The notes under the pieces: generated by a model
The model's input: the letters and a program-made list of their open reading frames with translations, nothing else
Database searches by the model: none
Told to the model about the DNA's origin: nothing
Program-made: the position numbers and the translations under genes
Origin: Clostridiales bacterium
Lineage (GTDB): Bacteria > Bacillota > Clostridia > Peptostreptococcales > NVVX01
Assembly (NCBI GenBank): GCA_021129785.1
Contig: JAJOKQ010000158.1
Location: forward strand, 1-16,083
DNA length: 16,083 nt
Reading direction: 5' to 3'
Shown: positions 8,252 through 14,939 of the stretch, one piece after another
Numbering within the stretch: the stretch's first letter is position 1
Layout: the number at the start of each line of letters is the position of its first letter

Positions 8252-8273
8252 CATTATTTTGTTTCAAACTATA

Positions 8274-8465
8274 TTATATAGCTCTTTCAATTCTACCAGT
8301 TCTTAAACATCTAGTACAAATATTAACTCGTTTTGCAGTACCATTAACAACAGTTCTAACTTTTCTTATGTTTGGTGACCAAGTTCTCTTGTTATGACGG
8401 TTCGAGTGACTCACTCGGTTACCAAAAACTTTTCCTTTTTTGCAGATCTCACATACTTTTGCCAT
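8274..8465 (-). CDS. rpmB: Large-subunit ribosomal protein L28 (bL28), zinc-binding form
   Basis: Structural protein of the 50S subunit. At 63 residues it matches the family. It starts MAKVCEICKKGKVFGN and holds the typical SHSNRHNKRTW core and VRTVVNGTAKRV segment. Two CxxC pairs, CEIC near the start and CTRC near the C-terminus, mark the zinc-binding (C+) paralogue rather than the cysteine-free form some Firmicutes use under zinc limitation. On the minus strand AAAGGAGGTG lies 5 bases before the ATG. It is a monocistronic unit running against the surrounding operons, with its own promoter and terminator. The opposite orientation between thiN and asp23 is the same as in B. subtilis. Confidence 0.97.
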   Translation of the reverse strand: MAKVCEICKKGKVFGNRVSHSNRHNKRTWSPNIRKVRTVVNGTAKRVNICTRCLRTGRIERAI

Positions 8466-8508
8466 GAGAACACCTCCTTTAACACCAGCACTACTTAATA
8501 ACGTAATA

Positions 8509-8537
8509 ATATTATCACACTATGTGTTAATATGCAA
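8509..8537 (-). promoter_or_regulatory. SigA-type promoter of rpmB
   Basis: Read on the minus strand there is TTGCAT (complement of 8532-8537), a 17-base spacer and TAATAT (complement of 8509-8514). This lies about 45 bp upstream of the rpmB start. It is a near-consensus housekeeping promoter with ideal spacing. Confidence 0.65.
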
Positions 8538-8598
8538 TGAAAAAATTATTTTTTTATAGAGACAAGCTATAACAATTCGCGCGTGTTAAGCAGTAGAT

Positions 8599-8627
8599 TT
8601 GAAATCAAGAGTATGTTATTATATATA
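8599..8627 (+). promoter_or_regulatory. SigA-type promoter of asp23-fakA-recG
   Basis: TTGAAA (8599-8604), a 17-base spacer and TATATA (8622-8627). Transcription would begin near 8634, leaving a leader of about 80 bases before the asp23 start. It is divergent from the rpmB promoter, with the two -35 boxes about 60 bp apart. Confidence 0.6.
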
Positions 8628-8713
8628 TAGTACTATTTAAAGGGAAAAAGATGTTTTGCATAATGTTGTATTTACACTATAATAAAAAAGGAACTAATGA
8701 AGGAGGAATAAAC

Positions 8714-9076
8714 ATGCCGGGTAAACTAATTAATGAATACGGAACTATTCAAATTGAAGATCATGTGTTGTCGTCTATTGCAGGATTGTCTGCTATGGAA
8801 TGCTACGGACTAGTAGGAATGGCTGCTAAATCTGCTGCGGGTGGTCTTGTTGAGCTATTAAAAAAAGAACATTCAAGTAAAGGTGTTAAAGTGTACACAG
8901 ACAACGAAAATATCACTATTGAACTCTTTGTAATTGTTGAATTTGGAACAAAGATATCCGTTGTAGCAAATAACATAATTGATAAAGTGAAATACAATAT
9001 TGAAAACCTAACTGGAATGAGCGTTGAAAAAGTTAATATCAACGTTCAAGGCGTTAGAGTGCAAAAGGAAGTTTAG
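8714..9076 (+). CDS. Asp23/Gls24 family envelope stress response protein (YloU-like)
   Basis: Small Asp23/Gls24 (DUF322) protein of 120 residues. Family members associate with the membrane periphery and affect cell-envelope homeostasis; the exact function is not settled. The sequence shows the usual layout: GTIQIEDHVLSSIAGLSAMECYGL at the N-terminus, a Gly/Ala loop, then a beta-alpha core with VEFGTKISVVANNI and a closing VNINVQGVRV strand. The ATG at 8714 sits 7 bases after a perfect AGGAGG. An in-frame ATG at 8651, preceded by AAAGGG, could give a 21-residue N-terminal extension with no family match, so I reject it as the main start. It is 12 bp before the fakA-like gene, a pairing conserved across Firmicutes (yloU-yloV). 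Confidence 0.93.
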   Translation: MPGKLINEYGTIQIEDHVLSSIAGLSAMECYGLVGMAAKSAAGGLVELLKKEHSSKGVKVYTDNENITIELFVIVEFGTKISVVANNIIDKVKYNIENLTGMSVEKVNINVQGVRVQKEV

Positions 9077-9088
9077 GAGGGAAACAAA

Positions 9089-10699
9089 GTGATAGTAGAA
9101 TTTATAGATGGCTCGCTTTTTAAAGAAATGATTCTTCAAGGAGCTCATTCTTTAGAAAAAAACAAAGAGCTTGTCAATTCATTAAATGTATTTCCAGTTC
9201 CAGATGGTGACACAGGAACTAATATGTCATTAACTATGAAAGCTGCAGTAAAAGAGGTTAATTCTTGTGACTCAAATTCTATAGAAGAAGTTGCTAAGGC
9301 TCTTGCTAACGGCTCTTTAATGGGCGCTAGAGGTAATTCGGGAGTAATATTATCTCAAATATTTAGAGGATTTGCTAAAGGAGTAAAAGGGAAATCAAAA
9401 ATTAATACAGAGGAATTTGCTTTTGCATTTACGAAAGGTGCAGAAACAGCATACAAGGCTGTAATGAAGCCAGTAGAAGGTACAATTTTGACTGTAGCAA
9501 GAGAAAGTGCAGAACACTCACTTTTAATAGCTAAAGAGGAAAAAGATACAATTGCATTTTTGCAGAAAGTAATTAAACAAGCCGAGATAACGCTTAAAAA
9601 GACGCCAGATATGTTACAAGTGTTAAAAGAAGCAGGAGTTGTAGATTCTGGAGGTAAAGGATTAATATATATATATATTGGATTTTTAGGAGCTCTCTCA
9701 GGAGAATCATTTGTTAAAGAAAACGAAGAAATAGAGCTAGCTACAGTTACACACACTCATGAGATGGTTGAGGATCTTGAGTTCTCATATTGTACTGAGT
9801 TTCTTATAAGTGCAAGCAATATAAACACAGACAAACTTAGAGACGAAATTGAAGAACTCGGCGATTCATTGCTTGTAGTAGGTAACGAGAATATTGTTAA
9901 AGTTCATATTCATACAAATAATCCGGGTATTGCTTTAGAAAAAGCAATTAAACTAGGACATATATCAGATATAAAAATTGATAATATGATGCTACAGCAA
10001 AGAGAACAGACTAAAGCTGAGCTAAAGAAAAGAGCAACGAATAAAAAATATGGGATTATAACTGTTTCAATGGGTCAAGGGCTAACTCGTATTTTTGAAG
10101 ATTTTGCAGTAGATGTTATTATAGAAGGCGGACAAACAATGAATCCTAGCACAGAGGATTTCATTAAAGCTATTGATACTATGGACACGGACACGATAGT
10201 AATTTTGCCTAATAACAGTAATATTATAATGGCAGCAAATCAGGCGAAAATTATTTCTTCTAAGAATATTATTGTTATTCCTACAAAATCAGTTCCACAA
10301 GGAATTTCTGCACTAATTGCTTTTAATATTGATGCAGATGCACGAATTAACGAGGAAGCAATGTTAGAGGCTCTTAAAAATATAAAAACAGCTCAAGTAA
10401 CCTATGCTGTACGTGATACTACATTTAATGATATAGTGATAGCAAAAGGTGATATAATTGGCATGGGGAATGGTGATATTAAAGCTGCAGGTAAAGATTT
10501 AGTAGAAGTATCAAAGAAGCTACTATCAGAATTAGTTTCAGAAGAAGATGAAATTATAACTGTCTACTACGGGCAAGATGTAGCAGAAAATGATGCCAAT
10601 AAATTTGCTCAGGAATTAGAAAAAATATTTCCAAATTGTGATATTGAACTGTATGATGGAGGGCAACCGCTGTATTATTATCTGTTTTCAATAGAATAG
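9089..10699 (+). CDS. fakA: Fatty acid kinase catalytic subunit FakA-like (DAK2/YloV family)
   Basis: DhaK-like kinase that phosphorylates fatty acids presented by FakB (DegV) carrier proteins for membrane lipid synthesis. Residues 1-200 are the ATP-binding DhaL/Dak2 domain: NVFPVPDGDTGTNMS (33-47) carries the metal-binding aspartates, then GARGNSGVILSQ (79-90), KPVEGTILTVARE (127-139) and DSGGKG (186-191). The middle domain has C235 and the H273/H275 pair in KVHIHTN, matching residues described as metal ligands or functional in S. aureus FakA. The C-terminal third is the DegV-like FakA domain. At 536 residues it is normal length. The GTG start is 8 bases after AGGAGG. No fakB lies in this window. 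Confidence 0.9.
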   Translation: MIVEFIDGSLFKEMILQGAHSLEKNKELVNSLNVFPVPDGDTGTNMSLTMKAAVKEVNSCDSNSIEEVAKALANGSLMGARGNSGVILSQIFRGFAKGVKGKSKINTEEFAFAFTKGAETAYKAVMKPVEGTILTVARESAEHSLLIAKEEKDTIAFLQKVIKQAEITLKKTPDMLQVLKEAGVVDSGGKGLIYIYIGFLGALSGESFVKENEEIELATVTHTHEMVEDLEFSYCTEFLISASNINTDKLRDEIEELGDSLLVVGNENIVKVHIHTNNPGIALEKAIKLGHISDIKIDNMMLQQREQTKAELKKRATNKKYGIITVSMGQGLTRIFEDFAVDVIIEGGQTMNPSTEDFIKAIDTMDTDTIVILPNNSNIIMAANQAKIISSKNIIVIPTKSVPQGISALIAFNIDADARINEEAMLEALKNIKTAQVTYAVRDTTFNDIVIAKGDIIGMGNGDIKAAGKDLVEVSKKLLSELVSEEDEIITVYYGQDVAENDANKFAQELEKIFPNCDIELYDGGQPLYYYLFSIE

Positions 10700-10750
10700 T
10701 AGTACATGTGCTTATTACAAAATAAAAACAAATTGAAGCTGGTGAAAAAA

Positions 10751-12799
10751 ATGGAATGTCTAGATCAGGGGATTCAATTCATTAAAGGCGTAGGGCCAAA
10801 AACAGCAGAAAAGCTTTCAAGTTTAGGAATTACAACAGTCCGTGACATGTTTTATCATTTTCCACGTGAGTATGATGATAGAAGAAAGAGCAAGCAGATT
10901 AGCCAGCTAATTAACGGAGAAAAAATAACTGTATTTGGAAATCTGGCGGGTTCACCAAAGCTCTTAAGACTAAGGTCTAAAAAAACGATTTTATCTGCAT
11001 CAATTAAGGATTCGACAGGAATGCTTAACATTACTTTCTTTAACAGACCATATCTAAAAGAGCAATTATTAGCTGGAAGCAGAGTGATGGTAAACGGAGT
11101 TGTTAAAAAAACTGTCAACGGTTTTGAGATGATAAATCCAATACTTGAATTAGTAGATGATGTGTATGATGGGAATAATGTTATTGTCCCAATCTACCCA
11201 TCTACTTTTGGGTTAAAACAAAATCAAATTGTTAAAATTCAAAGATATCTTATCAACAATATTCTTTGTAGTATTAAGGATTATATACCTAAAGAGATTA
11301 GAGCAAAAAACAAACTATGCGATTTAGCTTTTGCGCTAGAAAACATTCATTTCCCTAAATCTTCAAAGGAATACAAAGTTGCAAAATACCGTTTAGTATT
11401 CGAAGAATTCTTTTTGCTTCAAATATCCTTAATTAAACTAAAAAGGGATATTTCAAACAATAAGATAAGCTCGCCACTTATAAGTGACGAAGGACTTAAA
11501 GAGTTAAGGGAGTCTTTGTCATTTAACCTTACAAAAGCTCAAGATGTAACTCTAAATGAAATTGTTGCTGACATGAAAAAAAGCACACCAATGAATAGAC
11601 TTGTGCAAGGTGATGTTGGATCAGGAAAAACTATCATTGCAATCTTTGCAATGTTAAAATGCTATTTCAATAATCACCAAGCATCTATGATGGCACCAAC
11701 AGAGATTTTAGCTGAGCAGCACTATGAAACAGTAAGTAAATTTCTAGAGCCTTTTGGTGTAAATGTAGTGTTGCTTACTGGGAGTACGAAAAGAAGCATA
11801 AGGAAAAAGCATATTGAAGGAATCGCCAATGGAAGCGTAGATATTGTTATTGGGACACATGCTATAATTCAAGATGGTGTTAATTTTAATAAATTAGCTT
11901 TAGTAATAACAGACGAGCAACACCGCTTTGGTGTAAGACAAAGAGCAAGTTTTGAAACCAAGGGTAACTCACCTCATGTTATTGTAATGACGGCAACTCC
12001 AATCCCTAGAACCTTAGCTTTGGTTTTGTATGGGGACTTGGATATTTCTATTATAGATGAACTGCCCCCAGGAAGAAAACCAATTCTAACAACTCATACA
12101 CCATTTAGTGAAAGACAAACTTCCTATGACTTTATAAAAAAACAAGTTCAACTAGGAAGACAAGCATATGTAGTCTGCCCTTTGGTAGAAGAATCAGAAA
12201 AAATTGATGTAGTCTCAGCAGTAGAACTTGCTGATGAACTTCTATGCACATTTAAAGACTACCGTGTAGGTTTGTTGCATGGAAAAATGAAATCAAAAGA
12301 AAAAGAAGAAATAATGAGGGAATTTAAAAACCATAAAATAGATGTGTTAGTTTCAACAACTGTTATAGAAGTAGGTGTAGATGTTTCAAATGCAACAGTA
12401 ATGCTAATTGAAAATGCCGAAAGGTTTGGGCTTGCGCAACTACATCAGTTAAGAGGACGTGTAGGAAGAGGCAGTAGCAAATCATATTGCATATTAATTT
12501 GCCAAAACAAAACTGCCGTTGCAAAAGAAAGAATGAGCATAATGACAGAAGTAAACGACGGATTTGTCATTGCTGAAAAAGACTTAGAAATGAGGGGAAC
12601 AGGTGAGTTTTTTGGCGTAAGACAGCATGGATTGCCTGAGTTGAAAATAGCAAACATATTTGAACACCGGAAGATTATGAAAAAAGCAGAAGAACAAATT
12701 AAAGATTTGGTTAGAGAAGATGAGTATTTAAAATTAGATAAATACCCAGAATTACGCGAGAAGTTAAATGCGAATTTGCATAAATTTCTTAGTTGTTAG
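10751..12799 (+). CDS. recG: ATP-dependent DNA helicase RecG
   Basis: Branch-migration helicase that reverses stalled forks and processes recombination intermediates. The N-terminal wedge domain starts with IKGVGPKTAEKL. Helicase motifs in order: Walker A GDVGSGKT (287-294), MAPTEILAEQH, DEQH (388-391, Walker B), TATPIPRT (414-421), STTVIEVGVDV and QLRGRVGRG (566-574). The C-terminal element DLEMRGTGEFFGVRQHG is RecG-specific. I place the start at the ATG at 10751, 6 bases after GGTGA, giving 682 residues, the length of B. subtilis RecG. An upstream in-frame ATG at 10706 has no ribosome binding site and adds 15 unconserved residues. It follows fakA by about 50 bp. Confidence 0.96.
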   Translation: MECLDQGIQFIKGVGPKTAEKLSSLGITTVRDMFYHFPREYDDRRKSKQISQLINGEKITVFGNLAGSPKLLRLRSKKTILSASIKDSTGMLNITFFNRPYLKEQLLAGSRVMVNGVVKKTVNGFEMINPILELVDDVYDGNNVIVPIYPSTFGLKQNQIVKIQRYLINNILCSIKDYIPKEIRAKNKLCDLAFALENIHFPKSSKEYKVAKYRLVFEEFFLLQISLIKLKRDISNNKISSPLISDEGLKELRESLSFNLTKAQDVTLNEIVADMKKSTPMNRLVQGDVGSGKTIIAIFAMLKCYFNNHQASMMAPTEILAEQHYETVSKFLEPFGVNVVLLTGSTKRSIRKKHIEGIANGSVDIVIGTHAIIQDGVNFNKLALVITDEQHRFGVRQRASFETKGNSPHVIVMTATPIPRTLALVLYGDLDISIIDELPPGRKPILTTHTPFSERQTSYDFIKKQVQLGRQAYVVCPLVEESEKIDVVSAVELADELLCTFKDYRVGLLHGKMKSKEKEEIMREFKNHKIDVLVSTTVIEVGVDVSNATVMLIENAERFGLAQLHQLRGRVGRGSSKSYCILICQNKTAVAKERMSIMTEVNDGFVIAEKDLEMRGTGEFFGVRQHGLPELKIANIFEHRKIMKKAEEQIKDLVREDEYLKLDKYPELREKLNANLHKFLSC

Positions 12800-12844
12800 C
12801 AGTTTTAGTGAGCCATGATTGATTTTATGGGGGGTAGATTAAAA

Positions 12845-13024
12845 GTGATTTCAACAGATAATTTTTTGGTTTCAATAGTTGCATTCATTATCATGCTAAT
12901 ATGTATTCGTATCTGGATGAAATTTGCATCGATAATTGGAGAGCGGCTAGGTGTTTCAAAGTTTTTCTTTGCAATCTTTAGAAAATGCAAAGATATGTTG
13001 TCAAATAAAAAATGCAGTAAGTAA
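12845..13024 (+). CDS. Small single-pass membrane protein of unknown function
   Basis: I do not recognise this protein. From a GTG at 12845 it would be 59 residues: a short polar N-terminus, one strongly hydrophobic segment (roughly residues 7-26, FLVSIVAFIIMLICIRIWM), then a tail with ERLG, a Phe-rich patch and a Lys-rich C-terminus with two cysteines. The positive C-terminus suggests the tail is cytosolic. Six G residues at 12829-12834 plus T give a Shine-Dalgarno site about 9 bases before the GTG. In-frame ATGs at 12815 and 12827 lack one and would add 10 or 6 residues. It lies 45 bp after recG with no terminator between, so it is probably read from the recG transcript. It could also be non-coding. 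Confidence 0.5.
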   Translation: MISTDNFLVSIVAFIIMLICIRIWMKFASIIGERLGVSKFFFAIFRKCKDMLSNKKCSK

Positions 13025-13090
13025 TTACGTATTAATCAGCTGAAAAAATCTCTATTGGGATAAGCTATTCACTGGAGGAAAGACTGTAAA

Positions 13091-13501
13091 GATGTCGCCA
13101 GAATCCATTTTAATATGGTTGTGTAAGGCATTATTATATCTGCTGTGAAGTAGTTATAATCGTTATTTAGAAAAATGTAAAGATGATATTGTTGACACTA
13201 CTGATATTCTGGAAATGCTATCAGAAAACAAAGAAGTAGCCAGAAATATTTTTTTAGAATTTCACAAGGAAGCACAAAAAGAAGTATTTGAAATTAGTGA
13301 CAGCTATAAAATGAGTAGCGAACAGATTAGAAGGAGTATTATCAGAAGATTAGAGGGAAAAGAACCGCATGTAATAGGGTCAATGTCAAAAGAAGAAAGA
13401 AATAAAATAACAAAAGAAATTAGGGAGCAGGAGGATTTTCGATTAGGGAAATTGAGAGAGCAACAGGTATATCATGAGGAATTATAGCAAGAATAAAGTG
13501 A
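13091..13501 (+). pseudogene. Decayed C-terminal part of a REP-associated/IS200-like (RAYT) transposase
   Basis: Three reading frames together rebuild the end of a RAYT-type Y1 transposase. Frame A (13091-13150) reads RIHFNMVV*GIIISAVK, matching the family's Y-I-H-x-N-P-V-K-A-G-I-V segment, with a TAA in place of the Ala codon. Frame B (13149-13433) reads SSYNRYL, a family hallmark normally preceded by W, then VDTTDILEMLSENKE and FLEFH, ending in MSKEERNKI. Frame C (13433-13501) reads GFSIREIERATGIS, then TGA where Arg is expected, then GIIARIK and a stop: the usual C-terminal helix-turn-helix. Frame B alone is an 90-codon ORF from 13215, but this is a remnant, not an intact gene. The N-terminal catalytic half (HxH and Tyr) is missing. 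Family identity is from motif recall. Confidence 0.75.
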
Positions 13502-13536
13502 AAAACTGACCTATCCCTGCTGACACGCAAAAAAAG

Positions 13537-13565
13537 TGGATGATATATCAGAGTTTTGATATAAT
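13537..13565 (+). promoter_or_regulatory. Promoter of the toxin-antitoxin operon
   Basis: A consensus -10 TATAAT lies at 13560-13565, 33 bp before the antitoxin ATG. The -35 at 17 bp spacing is a poor TGGATG (13537-13542), so the promoter is weak or needs little more than the -10. The right arm of the inverted repeat covers the -10. Confidence 0.5.
13544..13563. promoter_or_regulatory. Inverted-repeat operator of the toxin-antitoxin operon
   Basis: A perfect 7-bp inverted repeat TATATCA-gagttt-TGATATA overlaps the -10 box of the antitoxin promoter. Type II antitoxins of the YefM/Phd family bind palindromes at this position to repress their own operon, so this is the likely autoregulatory site. 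Binding is inferred. Confidence 0.55.
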
Positions 13566-13598
13566 AACAGTACAAATAACGATAAAGAGGTGAATGTA

Positions 13599-13871
13599 AT
13601 GCCAAATATAAGACCGATATCTGATTTGAGAAATAATTCCAATGAAATATCAGAGTTTTGCAAAGTAACTAGAGAGCCAGTATACATTACTAAAAATGGT
13701 GTAGGTGATATGGTAGTTATGAGCATGGAAACGTTTGAAAGGAGAGAAGCTCAATTTGAACTGTATTTAAAACTTGCTGAAGCTGAAATGGAAATTAATG
13801 AAGGTGCTGAGGGCGAGGATTTTATGACGTTTGCGAGAGAACTAAGGAAAAATGTCCATGGAAAAATATAA
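13599..13871 (+). CDS. Type II antitoxin, YefM/Phd family
   Basis: Antitoxin that neutralises the adjacent RelE/ParE-type toxin and probably represses the operon. The N-terminal DNA-binding and dimerisation domain reads MPNIRPISDLRNNSNEISEF, followed by REPVYITKNGVGDMVVMSMETFE, the classic Phd/YefM core (E/Q-P-V-x-I-T-x-N-G-x-x-x-x-V-x-x-S). The acidic C-terminus (EAEMEINEGAEGED) is the expected disordered toxin-binding tail. At 90 residues it is typical. The ATG at 13599 lies 6 bases after AAAGAGGTG; a GTG at 13590 lies within that site and is unlikely to be used. It overlaps the toxin gene, so the two are translated together. Confidence 0.93.
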   Translation: MPNIRPISDLRNNSNEISEFCKVTREPVYITKNGVGDMVVMSMETFERREAQFELYLKLAEAEMEINEGAEGEDFMTFARELRKNVHGKI

Positions 13872-14163
13872 AGTAAAAATTTATCCTAAAGCACAAAGAG
13901 ACTTAAAAGAAATAGTAGATTATCTAAATACTTTATCACCACAAAGCGCTTTAGAGTATTACGACATAATCATTGAGAGAATAGAAAGTTTATCAGAGAT
14001 GCCTAAAAGGTGTGCATTAGTTAAAGATGTAAGCCTAAGAGCAAAAGGTTATAGGTTTGCAACAGTAAAAAATTATATAGTATTTTATTGTATACAAAAT
14101 AATGAAGTGCAAATTAGAAGAATTATATACAATAAACATAACTATGGTAACCTACTATTTTGA
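13858..14163 (+). CDS. Type II toxin, RelE/ParE superfamily
   Basis: Small basic toxin of about 101 residues. The fold signature is visible: KVKIYPKAQRDLKEIVDYL at the N-terminus, a helical stretch IIERIESLSEMPKRC, a beta strand with GYRFATVKNYIVFYCI, and the family-ending VQIRRIIYNKHNYGNLL. RelE-type members cleave mRNA in the ribosome, while ParE-type members poison gyrase; catalytic residues cannot be assigned confidently by eye, so the target is open. The ATG at 13858 is 9 bases after AAGGA and overlaps the antitoxin end by 14 bp. An ATG at 13852 is too close to that site. The overlap keeps toxin synthesis tied to antitoxin. Composition is like its neighbours. Confidence 0.9.
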   Translation: MEKYKVKIYPKAQRDLKEIVDYLNTLSPQSALEYYDIIIERIESLSEMPKRCALVKDVSLRAKGYRFATVKNYIVFYCIQNNEVQIRRIIYNKHNYGNLLF

Positions 14164-14269
14164 TGCATCTCCGCTGACCTATTTACGTTGTATTTTAGCT
14201 GTTAGTGAGACTAAAGAATCAGTTTTGAAAATAGTTTGATAAAACTTAGTAAACATGCTATTGTATAAA

Positions 14270-14344
14270 GAAAGAGTTGCAAAATAACTTTGATTTTAGC
14301 CCACGCTATAAAGTTAGAGGTGAGTTAGAGGGAAAAACTCTTTC
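14270..14344 (+). other. Nested inverted repeats in the rsmD leader
   Basis: An outer 9-bp perfect inverted repeat GAAAGAGTT (14270-14278) / AACTCTTTC (14336-14344) encloses an inner 7-bp repeat TAACTTT (14285-14291) / AAAGTTA (14310-14316) with an 18-base loop. As RNA it would form a two-stem structure ending 35 bases before the rsmD ATG. No known riboswitch or T-box consensus was recognised, and no T tract makes it a clear terminator. Confidence 0.4.
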
Positions 14345-14378
14345 GCTTTGTAGGTAAGTGTTGTATAAAGGAGAAAAT

Positions 14379-14939
14379 ATGCGTATTATAGCAGGTAGTG
14401 CAAAAGGACATAAATTAGTAACGCCGAAGAATTATGATGTTAGACCCACTTTAGATAGAGTGAAGGAATCACTATTTAGCATGATTCAAAACTATATTAC
14501 AGACAGTGTTGTAATAGACTTATTTGCTGGGACAGGAAACTTAGGTATTGAAGCGTTGTCTAGAGGAGCTAAAACAGTTTATTTTGTTGATAATAATCGC
14601 AAAAGCATAGAGATGATTGAGCAAAATTTGTCAAAGACGAAATTGGAAGAAAACGCAGTTGTTTTAATGACTGATGCGGTGGCAGGAATTGACGAACTAA
14701 AATTTCAAAACATAGAAGCAGAAATAATTTTTGCTGATCCGCCATACGCTAATGAAAATATTGTTTCAGTTATACATAAAATTTCTGACGCTACTTTGTT
14801 ATCTATAAATGGGCTGTTAGTCGTAGAGCATGACAAGAATTATAGTATTCCAGCTGTAGTAGGCAACTTGTTGCAGTGGAAAAAAAACAACTATGGGAAT
14901 ACTAGTATTACGATATTCCGTTTGAAGGAGGAAGGCTAA
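14379..14939 (+). CDS. rsmD: 16S rRNA (guanine(966)-N(2))-methyltransferase RsmD
   Basis: SAM-dependent enzyme that makes m2G966 in the 30S head. The N-terminus MRIIAGSAKGHKL and VRPTLDRVKESLFSMI (21-36) are family signatures. The SAM loop is VIDLFAGTGNLGIEALSRGA (45-64), and the catalytic motif DPPY is at 120-123. At 186 residues it is normal. The ATG is 5 bases after AAAGGAG; an upstream in-frame TTG at 14358 has no support. Its TAA shares the last A with the coaD ATG (TAATG), so the two are coupled, an order conserved in many Firmicutes. It is separated from the recG operon by the accessory insertion and may have its own promoter around 14236-14264 (TTGATA, 17 bp, TATTGT), which is weak evidence. 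Confidence 0.96.
   Translation: MRIIAGSAKGHKLVTPKNYDVRPTLDRVKESLFSMIQNYITDSVVIDLFAGTGNLGIEALSRGAKTVYFVDNNRKSIEMIEQNLSKTKLEENAVVLMTDAVAGIDELKFQNIEAEIIFADPPYANENIVSVIHKISDATLLSINGLLVVEHDKNYSIPAVVGNLLQWKKNNYGNTSITIFRLKEEG

Larger units (their letters stand above)
7950..8273. other. 324-bp gap at the spoVM position, with micro-ORFs only
   Basis: No conventional gene is visible between thiN and rpmB. In B. subtilis this slot holds spoVM, encoding a 26-residue amphipathic peptide. The gap contains an 18-codon ORF at 8040-8096 with a good ribosome binding site, a TTG-initiated 15-codon ORF at 8069-8116, and a 28-codon ORF at 8113-8199. It also holds a 12-bp perfect palindrome (CGAAAATTTTCG, 8200-8211) and the rpmB terminator. 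Nothing else was recognised. Confidence 0.6.
13506..14182. repeat. 9-bp direct repeat flanking the toxin-antitoxin module
   Basis: CTGACCTAT occurs at 13506-13514, just after the RAYT relic, and again at 14174-14182, 11 bp after the toxin stop. It encloses exactly the promoter, antitoxin and toxin. It may be the scar of an insertion or a recombination junction. A 9-bp match can arise by chance in AT-rich DNA, so this is tentative. Confidence 0.3.

Noticed and set aside
8651..8713. Upstream in-frame ATG giving asp23 a 21-residue extension
   Set aside because: The extension has no family match, and a perfect AGGAGG precedes the ATG at 8714.
10706..10750. Upstream in-frame ATG for recG
   Set aside because: It has no ribosome binding site, and the ATG at 10751 gives the standard N-terminus and length.
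13215..13487. 90-codon ORF as an intact hypothetical gene
   Set aside because: Family motifs continue upstream without a start and downstream in another frame, so it is the middle of a decayed transposase.
14221..14246. AGTTTT/AAAACT inverted repeat after the toxin as a terminator
   Set aside because: The 6-bp, nearly all A-T stem has no T tail and is expected by chance in this composition.
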